A stretch of 64,000 bases of DNA from Adineta ricciae (GCA_905250025.1 CAJNOJ010000150.1:62001-126000); one strand, 5' to 3'; shown: positions 40,846-53,899, counted from the stretch's first letter. Made by a program: numbers and translations. The notes: a model not told the origin generated them from the letters alone.

Positions 40846-41144
40846 GAAATGATGATTACGTTCAACCTTTGGACTATATTCCATATAGACTATATACATA
40901 CACTTCTTCGTATTCATTTTATTCATCTCTTATCGACTTATTGAAGAAAAAATAAATATAAACTATTCATAAGATAGATTTCCGTACACCTTGTACACGA
41001 AAGAACTTTTATTGAAGTGAAAAAATACGAATTTATTTTACTATTCTTGCACATATACAATTCATTGTAGTAGTAAAGAAGATGATTGCGTGTGAAATGG
41101 GAGCTTAATTACAATATAATCTATTCAATTGTGTAGATTGAGAC

Positions 41145-42692
41145 TTAACATATCGAACGCTGTAAAGTAAATAGTCGAAGTGTAACTGTATGTGAACTCA
41201 GTTCCTGAACGATCAATTTGTCCTGCTCATGCATAATCCTTAGTTGATTTTGTTTGTTGTTCTTTTTGAATTTGATATCCTGCCGAGATTGGCCCGTCGG
41301 ATGTTCGATGAGACGTATGATTGCTGTTTCGGATGATTCAGACTCGAAAAGTAATGTTAAAAGATTGTTATAATTATCAAAATAATGATCAGTTAAAACT
41401 CTCGACGATAAATCGACGAATTTCTGTGGCGTCGTCGGTCGGCCATAACGTGTCACATGTCGGTCGTTTGATGATCCTAAATTTCTCATTCCATCATCAA
41501 TTGTGTATAGAAGATTAACTGTCGTGGTTTCACCATGTGTTAATTGCCAAACATTTACAGATGACTCTCGAATATCAATAATGCAATCTTGATGGTGACT
41601 CGTGTCAATAAAATAGACTTGACTGTTCGGTGATATATTATCCGTCCAAGAACGCTTCAAATGCCCGTTGGGAACAGGTGTCGAGTCATGATTGATATGT
41701 AAAACGAAATAATCTTCATTGATGCGTGTGAGAAAATGCTGTGTACTGCAAAAAGCGTATTCAAACAGTGGACGTTCACAGTTGAATGTGAACAAACATG
41801 GTGGACAAGAATTGATATCGACATTGATTGGTAGAAGTTCATTTGGATGATCAAACAAGAAATGTGATTTGATTGTATACTTATCGAGGATAGCATTCAA
41901 GGAGTAGAGATTACAACTAAACAAATGCAATGAGAAGAGGAGAACAGAGGACAGTTTGTTTTACCTATTTCGTTGACTTTGTACAATCAATAGTTCGTGT
42001 GTAATTGTCGCTTGTTTGAGATCAGCACCAAAGATGTGTGGCTCAACTAAGAAGACGTAACTTAGCCAGCGCGGCCACATTCTCAATAAGATGAACAAAT
42101 GTGAGCGTTGTTTGTGCTTGGTGTGAATGGATATCATATGATTTTGTTCATGGTAGTCGAATGATTTTTCAAGAAATTTCACGGGAAGTTCACATTGGAA
42201 ACATATGCCAGATGTTGGCATACATGATTTGAGTTTATAATCATACAGAAATAAACGTTGATCAGCTGTCATCAAGATAAATCCGTCTTGTTTGGCGGAA
42301 TTGCGTTTCTCAAAATGACTATACGTACACATTCCAATGAAAATGATTTTAACTGTACACATATCTTCTCCGAGAAGAACTGGACGAGGTTTATCAATGA
42401 TATAAAGACGCAGAGTATTCGATTGTAATGTTAACATATAACGACCAAGAACAAACGTCGATTTGTTTGATAATAGTTGATGTGTTGAGATATGGTCAGA
42501 TTCTTGGAACCGGCATGAATAATTGGATTTCAGTAAATGTCGAAGACATATTTCGTTAATTGCGCCTGCTGTTGATATTGAACAATAAGGTCGTAGATGA
42601 TACAAACATGAATACAATGGCAGACGTTCAATATGAACATCTGGCCGACGACTTATTAGGGCGCGAATTCGATTTGCACGAGACAGTGGCAT
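41145..42692 (-). CDS. DCAF17: DCAF17-like CUL4-DDB1 substrate receptor
   Basis: Two coding exons (41965-42692, 41145-41916) join in frame to give 499 aa, near the 520 aa of human DCAF17. DCAF17 is a nuclear/nucleolar transmembrane-like protein that binds DDB1 in CRL4 ubiquitin ligases. Similar blocks: an upstream LFILLRMWPRWLSYV followed by VEPHIFGADLKQATITHELL and LYSLNAIL (human: EINKKIFGNVTDATLSHGIL), then CLFTFNCERPLFEYAF, and QVYFIDTSHHQDCIIDIRES with VNVWQL. The pattern is of beta-propeller strands without classical WD motifs. An acceptor precedes the ATG, so a 5' UTR exon probably exists. Similarity is moderate, hence the intermediate confidence. Confidence 0.75.
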
Positions 42693-42846
42693 AATCTGAA
42701 GAGAAAATGAATTTAGAATATACACTAGAAAAATACTCGGGATTGATATATTAATGTATATATTTGTTTACATATTAAAAATAAGTCTAAAACAGAAATA
42801 TGACGAAAGTATCACATTATTCATTCGGAATTTGCCACATTATAGT

Positions 42847-44948
42847 TTAATCAGTAACGTTCGGTACTGGTGAAATAATTGATCGATTTCGATTACCATA
42901 CAATCGAAGACGACGTTGTCGAATTTCTAAAAAGAAGAAATATTTCATGGGAAATGTTCGGAAAATTTTCAGCTATGCGGTTATATATCAGACTGGTGTT
43001 CGTTTTTCTGGTTAAAGCATGAGAAAGAGGATCTTGAGTGCGATTAATATACTCAATGCGCCAGGAGTTTTTCAATTCAGCAGTACACTGAAGAATTACC
43101 TTCGATAGTGAGCGCTTGCATAACATCGGGATCTACGATTGGTGATAGAAGCTGAGATGTATCAGGTTCTGATACGTTGTCTTCTGAAACTATTGATGAT
43201 TGAAGCTCTGCATTTCCTGATGGTTGTGAGTCTGTGTTAATCAAAGGCAGGAAATTTGGTATGGATGGCTTTTCTACAGGTGCGCCATTTAATTCTATGG
43301 AATTTTCAGCGTCTACTATAGTAGAAGACGATGGTGAACTAGTTGTTGATTCTGGTGGATTCATATCACTCGGTTGAGCTGATTGTATGTCATTCGAAGG
43401 TAACGGAGGCGTATCGTCGATTAGTGGTGGTACCGGCGAGTTTTCTTCTGACATTACTTCGGTATCAGCTGGTGCTGGCAATGGTATAGGCTCGGCCTTC
43501 TTTTCAGACTTATTTTTGTTAGAATTTGCATCTGCTAAACTAGCAGCAATACCAGTGGCTAACAATGTTTCATTGTAGTATTCTGCGCGTGCTTTATAGA
43601 GAGAATCCATTTTGTCTGCTGCAGCCGCAATGTCCTTTATATCTTCTATTTCCTGCTCCAACAAAATAGTCCTTCGAAGGAGTTCGGCCCTAACTTTCAA
43701 ACGATCGTCTACATTTTGTAATTTCTCTTCATCGTAAAAATCATCTTCCATAAGATTATTTCGCATTGATGAAGCATTTATAAGAAGTATACTGGTCGTG
43801 ACATATTGGCGTTGAAGTGATTTGTCTTCGTCGTTCGGATCGAGTTCATCATAGTTGTAGTTTATGACTTGTTGAGCTATCATCGCTGTTTTCGGCACTG
43901 ATTTTTCGAAATCATCAGACTTTTTTGTGGTCGAGGATGCACTCGAACCATTTGCTTTCGAACGGCACCTTAGACAATTACAAGGTCCCGTCATAAATCT
44001 TTCAACAAGCATACTCTTCGGCATCCCTACAAATATCAAAACTTGGTAAGAAATTAAACTTGTGCATGTGTACGTAACCTTGCGGTACGACAACGTCCTC
44101 GATAGTTAGACCGCTGGGGAGATATTGATTAAACTTTCTTTTCACTTCTGGATCGTTTGGATTCCGTCGATATTCATCAAGCAAAGCACTAGGTACTGGT
44201 ATCGGTCTATCATCTATGAAACCATCAGTATATTTCAAGTTTTTATCCATGACTAACGTTGGTAAATCTTGCGTTAAGAGTTCGTATTGTTGTGCATTAA
44301 TAGGATTCTCTTCAAGTTGCTTATCGGCTAAACACATCGGTAATGTTCCAGCTACAATAAATACCGAATAGCCATTGTCTTGAATAATATTTAAATATTT
44401 TGGTAGCGTTTGTCTCGGAAATATGCGTGGAACATAGTAAATAGAATTTAAATCGAAATAGTGAGAACCAAATCGTCGTATGGAAAACCAGTGTGAGCCT
44501 AAGTTGCATATAAAAGCTTGAACACATGTAGGATTCTGACGTGCTCTTTTGGCAATTTCGTCTTGACTTGCGAATGACACTAATTCTATGTCGAACATCT
44601 TCAGTGCAACTTGTAACACTTGAATGTTATAGAAACCAGTGTCTAATGAATATGAAAAATCTTCATGAGGATAGAAGAGAACAATCTTTTTTAAGCATAC
44701 CATCGACATTCTCCGATTCGCATGGTTTGTGATATAGAACGCGCTTTTCGTCTACGTCGAGTTCACTAAATGAAAAACGATTGGTTGTTAAAGATGAATC
44801 CGAATGATTCTACATACCGAGCGATGTCTGCCAGTGCATCAGCGGTAAAAAAAGAGCTTTGTAGAAGATTGTTCAACGCATGTTGACCACACAGAAAACC
44901 ATCTTGATGTTCATGATAGATCCCAGTCCGTGCCTTTACCTTTTCCAT
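42847..44948 (-). CDS. ATXN3: Ataxin-3-type Josephin deubiquitinase
   Basis: Five exons (44818-44948, 44701-44765, 44079-44642, 43100-44026, 42847-42926) give 588 aa. The Josephin domain covers about residues 1-190. The catalytic Cys is in GFLCGQHALNNLLQ, His in LGSHWFSIRRF, and Asn in YFDLNS. This is the ataxin-3 triad for cleaving ubiquitin chains. The rest is unlike human ataxin-3: about 400 residues, with a Cys pair segment (GPCNCLRCRS), a helical stretch and a Pro/Ser/Glu-rich low-complexity region. I see no polyglutamine tract and no convincing ubiquitin-interacting motif. The C-terminus is basic (EIRQRRLRLYGNRNRS). The start has a short extension (MEKVKARTGI) before the family-typical YHEHQDG. 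Josephin-domain identity is firm; the extended tail is lineage-specific. Confidence 0.9.
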
Positions 44949-45099
44949 CTACAAGAAAACAAAACGAAAGAATTCAAAATGAGATTCATTCAAAAGCAAA
45001 AGCGAAATTTGATTTATTGATTATTCAATGAGCGCGGAATCGACGATGATCGATTGATACTAGAATAAAGAGCAATACTTCGATTTAGAAGATAAATAT

Positions 45100-46261
45100 T
45101 CAGAACAAGATGGAAACGAACCTTTTCATTTGTTGAACTGGACGTTTCGGATTTTGTGTAGCGCTACGAACGCCTGCAACATCCGAGCCGGACGATTGAT
45201 TCTGACCTATGGAATTCTGTTGGCTGACTGGTTTGGAATTTCTAACCGCAATGAAAAATAAAACCGAGATTTATAACGTATTGAACTAAGAACCAACTTT
45301 GTTGCAGAATGCGCATTCGCTTGAAATGCTTTCTCAGCATTAAATGGAACAACTGTAGCCAATGAAATGTCCTCATTTACAGAAGAAATCAATAGCGAAG
45401 GTGTAATTGTATAATACCAATGTAGAACGTAAGGCGGAATACCAATATCAGTATATTTATATTGCCAATAGGGTAAACCACAATGAAGAAGAAGTAAACG
45501 ATAATAGTCGGTAAATGTTGAGGCAATTTTATGAAAATGTAGGGAACGATCCAGAAACCAGATGCTTACTTCATGATGCTAGAAAACAAGGAAAGAAACT
45601 AATGACAAAACTTCGGATATTTCGCACATACTGGATTGTATACGAGACAAATGCGGCCTTGTCCATCACATGGATCAAGTTCAAATATGTGCCACGATTG
45701 TGAATTAAAACGAGGTGAATCTAAAAGCAATGATTACAAATGGGAGAAATTGTTTCATAAGACAATTTTGCATTACCATTTTCCGCGAAGTCATTCAGTT
45801 CATCAATAGCCATCTGTTTCGATCCAGATAATACTATTTTATTCAAGTCATTCAACGAATTGATATACATTTTCCCGATAAATGTCGTTTGTAATTCTAA
45901 ATTCCAGCAAAATTTTCCAAGACGCTTCTATAGACTAGAACTACTTGTATTCTCAGTTTTAAATGACCATCGTATTTCTAAGCCATCTGATATTGTATAA
46001 AATCTTTTCATATCTTCTGGTAATTCGCATGAGGTTTTCTATAAGAAAAAGAAAAACTTTCGCGTCCAACCATCATTTCTGTTATTAAATCTCACCTCTT
46101 CCCATTGGACAAACGCATCGGATGTGCACGTTTTTTTGTCTTTGACATGAACTCGATCGATATCAGCCCGTTTTTCTAAATCGAATGTTTTTTAATCACA
46201 CAAGCTGATAGGAAAAGTTTATACCTAAATAATTAATGACTGCAGTCGTTGCAGGATCCAT
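45100..46261 (-). CDS. TPGS2: Tubulin polyglutamylase complex subunit 2
   Basis: Multi-exon gene read from ATG 46261 (MDPATTAVINYLEKRADIDR). TPGS2 is a non-catalytic subunit of the TTLL1 polyglutamylase complex that modifies tubulin in cilia and neurons. Blocks resembling human TPGS2: WEEKTSCELPEDMKRFYTIS with DGLEIRWSF (human WEQ...CVMPEDVKNFY...TW), then MYINSLNDL, SPRFNSQSWHIFELDPCDG with GRICLVY, FYRLLLLHCGLPYWQYKYTD, and a Ser/Gln-rich basic tail (RSATQNPKRPVQQ). The stop used is at 45100-45102. Exon ends in the middle (45400-45900) are approximate. Knowing the overall order of blocks matches the family raises confidence. Confidence 0.78.
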
Positions 46262-46363
46262 ACATTATCTTAAGAAAGAATGGAATTCATCTAAAAAGAG
46301 ATATGTTCTACTTAAACAAAAATTAATGGCTAGGGAAATGCAAACAAAAAAGAAACGATCAGG

Positions 46364-46730
46364 TCATTTCATTTGTATTGAATCTTTTTGTTTACTTTGA
46401 TAATGACTCATCTGCTCGAGAACTTCAGTTTCGCGTCGAAGACGTTCACGTTCTTTCAATTGTGAAACTAGTTCATCCTAGAAGAAATCAATTAGCAGCA
46501 ATTACTTTCGCACTGATCTGCTTACCCGCTCAGGATTCGGCGGCGGATGATGCCGTTTTCGTGCTTCAATGACACGGTCTTTGAATAATTCAGGACGACT
46601 AAATAAAAACATCGCGGCTAGAGGAAAACTGATATAGCACGCCATGCCTGAGTGAAGAAGAGCATAGCATTGTTCGATAACAAATTGATTCGGTCGACTT
46701 ACGAAAAACTTCTAATTTCCAAGAACCCAT
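46364..46730 (-). CDS. PET100: PET100 homologue, cytochrome c oxidase assembly chaperone
   Basis: Three exons (46703-46730, 46526-46647, 46364-46477) give 87 aa, easily missed because no exon is a full ORF. PET100 is an inner-membrane mitochondrial chaperone for complex IV assembly; the human protein is 73 aa. The start MGSWKLEVFRMACYISFPLA matches the family's MGVKLEIFRMIIYLTFPVA, including the N-terminal membrane anchor. It is followed by a charged helix (FKDRVIEARKRHHPPP, ERERLRRETE). All splice sites are GT-AG and the frame closes exactly. The gene sits head-to-tail after TPGS2 on the same strand, with no operon-like link evident. Confidence 0.9.
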
Positions 46731-47209
46731 GATCTAGAACAATGACATAAAATGAGCAGAATGATTTAGTTGGAAATTATTCTCTGCAACGTGCACGTTT
46801 GGTTTTATTCAGAACGGAAGAAGAGAACGAAAAAGAATAAGAGGTAAGTACGTTACGACAACAACGATGAGAAAAGAATGAGACTGAGAAGTCATAAAAG
46901 AGTACCAATAAGAGAAGAGAAACAACAAAAATCAACGAATAAAAATGACTTGAAGTAAATGTTGAATTGTATTGCTTTGTACGGAAATTTGCAGATTGTA
47001 ATCTTCAGAAAAAAAAATGAATAGAGAGATATCGATAATAAATAGCATATGACATGACGAACGACTGAATAAATATATATAGATATAGATAAATATATAC
47101 GAAGCATAAATGACATAACTTCTATAGAGAAAATGTGTTGTTACTCTGGTCATACTCTGTTGACGATCAATGTATAGATTTACACATGAAAATATTTGAA
47201 TGCATGGAT
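46731..47209. other. Intergenic, no gene seen
   Basis: Between the PET100 start and the TPD52-like stop. AT-rich with AT-dinucleotide runs near 47070-47100 (ATATAT/GATA). Serves as PET100 promoter and TPD52 3' UTR. Confidence 0.5.
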
Positions 47210-47947
47210 TTATTTGGTTAAATCTTTCTTCTCATCCAGATCTCCACCGAAATTTAGACGTTCGTCATGTGTCACACTTGATGGTAAAGTTCCTCCGGCA
47301 GCGCCGCGACTAAATTCATTATCATCATTGCCATTAAAGTTCATGGCAGATTTCGAGGGTGTTATTTTCGATTTGACGGCAGTAACGCCTGAACCAAGGG
47401 TGTTCTCAAATGTCTTGAAAAAGGTTGAATCTAAATAGAAATCCTTTCATGGTTAATTTCGTTCAATAGTGAAGAATGACCTACTTTTCAACGTTCCGAG
47501 ACGAGATTTCAAAGTTGTATTGACTGTTTGAAAAGCAGGAGCAATTCTATCTGTTGCCGCCTGTAATGTTTCGGCCGTTTTTTGATAAGCTGTTGTTGCT
47601 TTGATGTCATGAACAGTTTCATTCCAATCTTGTTTGAGGTCATCGACAAATCCGACGCCCAATAAAGTTTTCAATTCACTTTCGCGTTTTAATTTCGCTC
47701 CAAGCACTTGACGAAGGGTGATGATTTCATCTTGCACTTTCAATAGTTCTAAAGAAAAAGCATCGTGTGTTGCTTTGAGATAAAAGAGTATCGGGCAGCA
47801 AACCTTGCCGATAATCCTCTTCTTGTTTTAGGCGATCATCGTCTCGAAAGTCGAAATGCGGTTGATTGTTGTCGGCACTTGATGCACTCATTTCTTGATC
47901 ATGATCGAATGGTTTCGGCATCTTAGTCGAGTGTTGATCATCCATTT
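47210..47947 (-). CDS. TPD52: Tumour protein D52 (TPD52) family protein
   Basis: Read from ATG 47947 (MDDQHSTKMPKPF) through joined exons to the stop at 47210-47212. TPD52 proteins are small coiled-coil proteins that act in vesicle trafficking and lipid-droplet biology. The coiled coil runs RQELLKVQDEIITLRQVLGA onward. It is followed by LLGVGFVDDLKQDWNETVHD and TAYQKTAETLQAATDRIAPAF, the family's most conserved part (human: TSAYKKTSETLSQAG). The C-terminal tail is Ser/Lys-rich (TAVKSKITPS...). An in-frame stretch LFPSIDE precedes the ATG behind an acceptor at about 47969, so an upstream exon and a longer N-terminal isoform are possible, as known for the family. Confidence 0.85.
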
Positions 47948-48074
47948 CGTCGATCGAGGGAAATAATCTAAAACAAAAATATTCGGTATTAATCATTGAA
48001 TCGTAAAGTCGGATAAATATTCATCAAAGTTTTGAAATATCTGTAAATGAATCAGAAAAAAAACGTTAAATTTG

Positions 48075-49661
48075 TCAACTGTGTTGACTTTGATACAATT
48101 CGTAAGCACATGCAAGTTTTTCATGAGCAGTCGAACCATGTTGAAAACATTGCCATTTCGATTCTAATTGAGTCATAATACGTTTATAGACTTGGTCGAT
48201 TGCATGACTGTCTGCATGATTCGATAAGCCGAGCATAGCAGGTAAAGTGGATCGTTTCAAAATTCTTTGTACAAGTCGTTCCTCTTCAGCAGTATATTTA
48301 TCACCGTTCATAGTATAGTAATTTGTTGATTGTTGCGTTTTTAATGTTGTACATTCACCAGCAATCGATGTTAAGCCGGTACCCATATCCCACAGTTTCC
48401 TAATGAGTAACTGTTCGTCAACGCCATTTGATGTCATTAAACTATCGAGGTTCAGTCGAGCATAGACAATTCCATGTGTTTCTAATTCACGTTTACATGT
48501 ATGAGTTGCGTAATCAATGCGATATTCGACAGGAGATTCAAGATAAATAGTGAAATTCTCGAATAACGGATCCGTGCCATTATAATGATAAACATCGCCG
48601 AAATCTCGTCGAATGAATTGAACGTATGGACATAATTGTTCGGATACATGATAGGTTTCATCGTTTTGGTTGTCTATTGGACGGAGGATGTTTTTGTTTT
48701 GAAAATTTACATCAAGACTTGGAAATTCGTTTCGTAATTCATCTTCAATTGTACTCATATGATCTCGACCTGTTCGAGAATGATATTGAAACTGAATACG
48801 AAAATCGAAAACATCATCAAAAGTTTTCTGCCGACGATATTTTGAGTTTTGCCGATCTCGAATATAATCTAAAACATTTCGTAAAGTCAGAAATCAGCCG
48901 TCTCATGAAAGATAACAACACTCACCAATATTCGATGTTCGTTGAAAGTCCTTTGAGAATTCTACAATCGAATAGCTACTAGCTGGATCGACAACACATA
49001 CATGCGTTTGATTTTCGTTCGATTTCAAATAGATGCGAAATAGATGTTTTTGTTCTCCAAGATAAAACTTATGATTATAAAGTTTTTCAGCAAAATCTTT
49101 CGAATGACTGATAGGTTTAACGTTACAAAATGCAGAACGTAGAGTTTCATCCGAATGATAGTTAGTATTCGTTTGTTCGTAATAGTAATTTCTATCGGAA
49201 GAGAGAATTTTTTTCTCTAACAAATCACGGAGAACGTCGATTGAGTATTCACCATTGAAACGAAAATGTTTTGAAAAGAAATAGAAAACACCTGTTCGGA
49301 TGCTGATCACATACGATGATAAATCTTCGTCCGATATTGACGATAAAACTTTCCTGATTGAATCAGAAAAGCTTTCAGGAGCATCATTGGATGATGCTGA
49401 TGACGGGTGACTGTCGAGCAGTTGAGGTATGTATAATCTGTGTTTATGATGATTTCGAGCGCGTGTACCACAGTATTCGACGAAGACAATGTCATTAATA
49501 GTAGTCGGGAAAGCATTTTCGAAGAGCATAACACAATTTGTCGGAACGCGAGAATCTGATAATTGACGTTGACTTATAAAATGGCTGGCATGATTGACAT
49601 TCGAATCAGAAGAATCCTGCGAAGATAATTGGCGATCATGAGTATTCTTCGGCGGCGACAT
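48075..49661 (-). CDS. Large protein of unknown family (509 aa)
   Basis: Two exons (48926-49661 and 48075-48868) join cleanly in frame to 509 aa. I recognise no domain. The N-terminal 40 residues are Ser/Asp/His-rich and look disordered. From VPTNCVMLFENAFPTTINDI onward the protein looks globular, with alternating hydrophobic strands (YVISIRTGVFYFFSKHF, HLFRIYLKSNENQTHVCVVD). The second exon holds a further mixed region and ends in a helical HEKLACAYELYQSQHS. No signal peptide or membrane helix is evident. Codon use and intron style match neighbours, so it is a genuine gene. It may be clade-specific or a very diverged known family. Confidence 0.72.
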
Positions 49662-50100
49662 ATCACCTAAATAGACCAGTCATGTAATGTCGATGAAAAG
49701 GTGATATTTATACTCGAGTCCTGTTACTTTTTCTCACCGTATCAATGGTTTAATATCGATGAAAACACAAGAAAATATACGTCGCCTTTTTAGTCTGACA
49801 AAGATAAATTTCACGCGAATAAACTAGCGAAAAAGCATTTTTGCAAATTTACTTTCGTAAACTTTATCTCTGATAATGACGACCAGTTTGATACTTACAG
49901 TTAAGCGTAATATTTGATCGATTCGTCATAGTTCACCTAGCAGAACGAATTTCTGTACCACATCTACAGACGAACAAAAAAAAGAAATCATGATTGTCAG
50001 TATTGTATCATTGTTATCACAACAGTGCTTTCATTCAAAGTAAAACGAAACAAAAGACAATTATTGGAAATTATCATTGCGTATAAAAAAATTATTTGAC
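49662..50100. other. Intergenic, no gene seen
   Basis: Between the unknown gene's start and the ITFG1 stop. No coding signal. Confidence 0.5.
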
Positions 50101-52788
50101 TTAATAGATTGGCAAAACATTGGACGAATTACAGAGCATCATAATGAAATCTTTGGGATTGTAGTTTTCGCTCGCGGTCATCTTGAATCTGAAATTAATC
50201 ATGTTTAAATTTCCAAAAATATTCATCTCAATTCCAAACCTTTTCGCGGTATTGAAATACAGCAAGAACAATTGCGATGACAAGAAGTGTAGCGCCTAAT
50301 GCAATACCAGTATGAATAATCATTCGACTAGGAGTTACAAAAAGTTCGCTATGCCATCTGAAGAACAGTATATGGATAAATATGTGGATTCTTCAAGTCA
50401 GTCTTACTTGTCAGGATTCGTTAATGGTGATGGAACAATGACGATTTGTGAATTTGGAATCATCTGAGTGTAGGTTCGAACTAGCTTAACCTAGAAAGAG
50501 ACAATATGAAACCCTGGTATGACGTGCAAAATGCGAACCGATTGACCGTTCGGTGGTACGGCGACGGTTAATTTTTCAACAAAATTTGGTGTTGCACCAA
50601 GACCGATGATTACATAAGGTAACTCAAGTGTTAATTGTCCTGCTTGAGACATTTGAACAGCTAGAAAACGCGGTGAAAACGAATTTCTTCAGTAAGATAT
50701 ATCATTTACCTGATAGCTGAATCCAACTATCTTTAATCCCATCGATGGTAGTGATCGTTTCCATTTTAATCGATTGACCTGGCTGATTATTCCCATACGG
50801 CTAGAGAACAATAACCCATTGATTGATACAAACATATTTCTTCGCAATATCTTACCAATCTTTCCTGATGAGAACATGTATCACATGAGAAAGAGCTCAG
50901 TACTAGAAATCAAGTCATGTGATATAGAGCAAGTTTGTCGTTATTAAAGAATTTACCCATCACTTTGATGAAATGTACATCTTGGACAAGAGAATTTTGA
51001 AAACCGATTAATTCATAATCATTAGATGAATGGGCTTGTAAAATTAAAACGTCGGGATAACCCTAAACATTCGATTTCTTCGATGGAAAATGCATTGTTT
51101 TCAACTTACGTTTTCTAGTACGTCAAAAAACACGGCAAGTGTAGCATTGTCTGTGAGGAGTACATCTGTTTCGTCGGTTCGAAGAGTAAATGTACGATTG
51201 TAGGTACAATGGAGATTGTTGTCATTATTGCACGCTCGATTTTGAAGAAGAATTGCAATGGTTGCATTGAGGGAGCTAAAATTCAAAAACAATTATCGAT
51301 TATCACGAAGAAATTTACAGGATAATGCAACTTACTTTTGTTTCATTACAGCGATCATATCTGGGTAACCATCGAGGTTGTAATCAGCGATTTTAAGACT
51401 GATAGGTATTCGATCGAATGGCGATGGCAGATCATCCTTCAAAGGGAATCTCAAATCGCCACCAAATTTGATCGGTAACAAAGACCACTAAAGAACCGAA
51501 CATTCTCGTCGTATCGGAGATTTTTCTCAAGAAGATGTTGTTCACGTACTTGATCATTATCTCGAACATATATTTGACTATCAGAACAATCACTATTCAT
51601 ACAAACTGGTAGCAAATGTTCCAGAGTGCCATCCGCATCTAATCCAAACAACAATGAAGACGTTCAATCTAACAGTTCTGCTTTGTTACCGATGTCAGCA
51701 AATGTTGATAGATGGTAAATGGCTACTCCTGGCGGCGGATCATATTCGCTCAATAGTTTCATATCGATTAATGGTAATTCATATACACGAAATTTCGGTT
51801 TATTTTTATGATTGATCGTTAAGAACAAATCTATAGTAGACAAAACGAATCAGTTAGAGATAGTTTTTGAAGTTTCATCAAACCTGCAACGAGATCATTG
51901 TTAAAGTCTACTACAGCTTGTGTTGCATTTGGCAGAAGATCGTCGAGATTGTTGAATTGTGCAAAACTGGACACTGTTCGATTGTGACTATAGGTCAGAA
52001 TTCAAAAAGTCTCATGAACACAGAAGGAACGCACTGGCTTACAAAATTAAACAGCCCGGTTTATAGTTCACGTAATCGTTACTAATCATTCCAAGCAAAT
52101 CAACGTACGAATCGCCATTGATACTAAACGGATAAAATCATTCGTCTTCGTCGAAGTGTTATCGATCTATTTACTCTATAGTAGTTGGAATCGTTTGAAA
52201 GTAATAATTAATCGGTTGGAGATTGCCTAATCATTCAAGAAGTCCCCCACTATTCATTTTTCCCAGCTAAAACACTAAGTACTTACTGAACGTTTCACGA
52301 TTACCCCAGAGAAATCCGCCGCGATAAACCGTTTCGTCTGGTCTTGTTTTATACATTACAAATAAATCTAATTTACTATCACCATCATAATCCGCTGCTA
52401 ATGCATCGTAAACAATGCCTCTATAACGAAACGAAACTTAACTATTCGCCTTCTGACATGTCAACATACGGTATAGTCGCATTGCACTGTACTTTTGATG
52501 TTGGCGTACGATCATTATTGAGCATTACGCGAATAGTATCACCTTGGATATTTCGACAAAAGATATCCACAATTTTATCAGCGTTAAAGTCACCGAAGGC
52601 AAAGGGTATGCAATCACTGATAGAAAACTGTTGATTATTGTTAAAATCCCGGTGAAAAACACGTTTTTGTTCGTCATTATCACTTAGAAAATCGGTTGAG
52701 CGTACATAGATTGGATTTACAATTAAATTTATTAATAAGAATGCCCGAAACCAAGACCGATGATGGCCGAGGTTAATCTCATAACTCA
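50101..52788 (-). CDS. ITFG1: ITFG1/LINKIN (T-cell immunomodulatory protein) FG-GAP repeat membrane protein
   Basis: Multi-exon gene. The chosen start, 52788, gives MSYEINLGHHRSWFRAFLLI followed by NLIVNPIYVRSTD, a signal peptide. FG-GAP/beta-propeller repeats follow, with DxNxDxxxD-type calcium loops (AFGDFNADKIVDIFC, DADGTLEHLL, DYNLDG-like segments). Near the C-terminus a single transmembrane helix is present (about 50240-50330, MIIHTGIALGATLLVIAIVL), followed by a short cytoplasmic tail ending SNVLPIY. LINKIN is a cell-surface adhesion protein that interacts with RUVBL1/2 and tubulin. An upstream in-frame Met at 52975 exists but lacks targeting character. Short introns are numerous and their exact ends were not all checked. 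Confidence 0.85.
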
Positions 52789-53899
52789 TATGATCTAAAA
52801 GATTGACAATTAGTAAAGTGCAACAAACTTCAATACAAAAGAGAGTCAAGGCATATCTTCTACTGCTATTACAAGCTGGGAAAAAAGTGTAAATATATGC
52901 ACTTGAATGAAAGAGGATTGACTCAGCATCAGCAGCAATAGTGTGATTGAAATGATATGATTGGTTACATCTCAAAGTCTAATTAGAACTAGTCAGAAGA
53001 GATTCTCATCGGATATTCAAATGAGATTCGCTTTCTTCGTTGTATAATTGAATCATTTTTCTATTAATAACGAGTTGATCTTTGCCCTAATATTCAAGAA
53101 CTGAGGCAGATACATGAGTGACATCTACCGGAAAACTTCAGTCTCGCGAGTGGAAAACGACTTCCATCCCGAAACTGCTTTGATGAATATGCACTCGGAA
53201 AGTTTAACACACGGAAGCATTTTGAATATATTGCTGATTCGAGTTTGTTGATCAATTGACCGATGTCGTGTCGAGAAAGTAGTTTACACGAGGGTTTAAT
53301 TGGCCTCCTCGCCGAAGAAAAAGTGCGATATTCAAAGCTGAAAGGTTATACGTTCGATTTCTGAATGATTTCAAATCGTTTGAAAACATTCGTGATTACC
53401 ATTGACATCAAGTCGATAAATTGAGTATTTCTTCTCCCAAACGTATACGTCGCATTCGATTTCAAGGGTACAAATATAAATGCCTGCTTTTTTTTACGAG
53501 CATATCTCGTTTTATTATATCACCAATTGTAATTGTTATTATTGAATCTTTTCACTCTTTTTTTTCGCGTCCCCGTACGTGCACTGCGGTCTTTTCTCTC
53601 TCGCACTTCTTCCAGTAAAAAAAAGAAGAAAAAAAGCATATTGCCTGGGACATTTATTTTGTTCGAAACATCATAAAGAACTGGTAGTTTTTAAAAATAG
53701 GGAATAAAAAGAGAAGAGTAAAGTCAATAAATGAAAAAGAGAAAAAAGAGAGAGAGAGAGATGCGATGCACGTATGTATTCACTTCACAACGCCACTTGC
53801 ATATTAATATCACTAGCTTGACGAAGGCATTTCGTCGTATATACTCCAACTGATAAGACAAATCCGCAACAGAACGAAATATCTCTGCAAGGAAAAGTC
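52789..53899. other. Intergenic, no gene seen
   Basis: About 1.1 kb between the ITFG1 start (-) and the small membrane-protein gene (+), so it holds two divergent promoters. It contains poly-T runs near 53560 and an AG repeat near 53750. Confidence 0.5.

Noticed and set aside
38301..46730. COX6C and PET100 (with ATP5F1A) as an oxidative-phosphorylation gene cluster
   Set aside because: They are on different strands, many unrelated genes intervene, and nothing suggests co-transcription.
52789..52975. Upstream in-frame Met for ITFG1 (MRCNQSYHFNHTIAADA)
   Set aside because: It would bury the signal peptide at about residue 75; the start at 52788 gives a normal secretory N-terminus.
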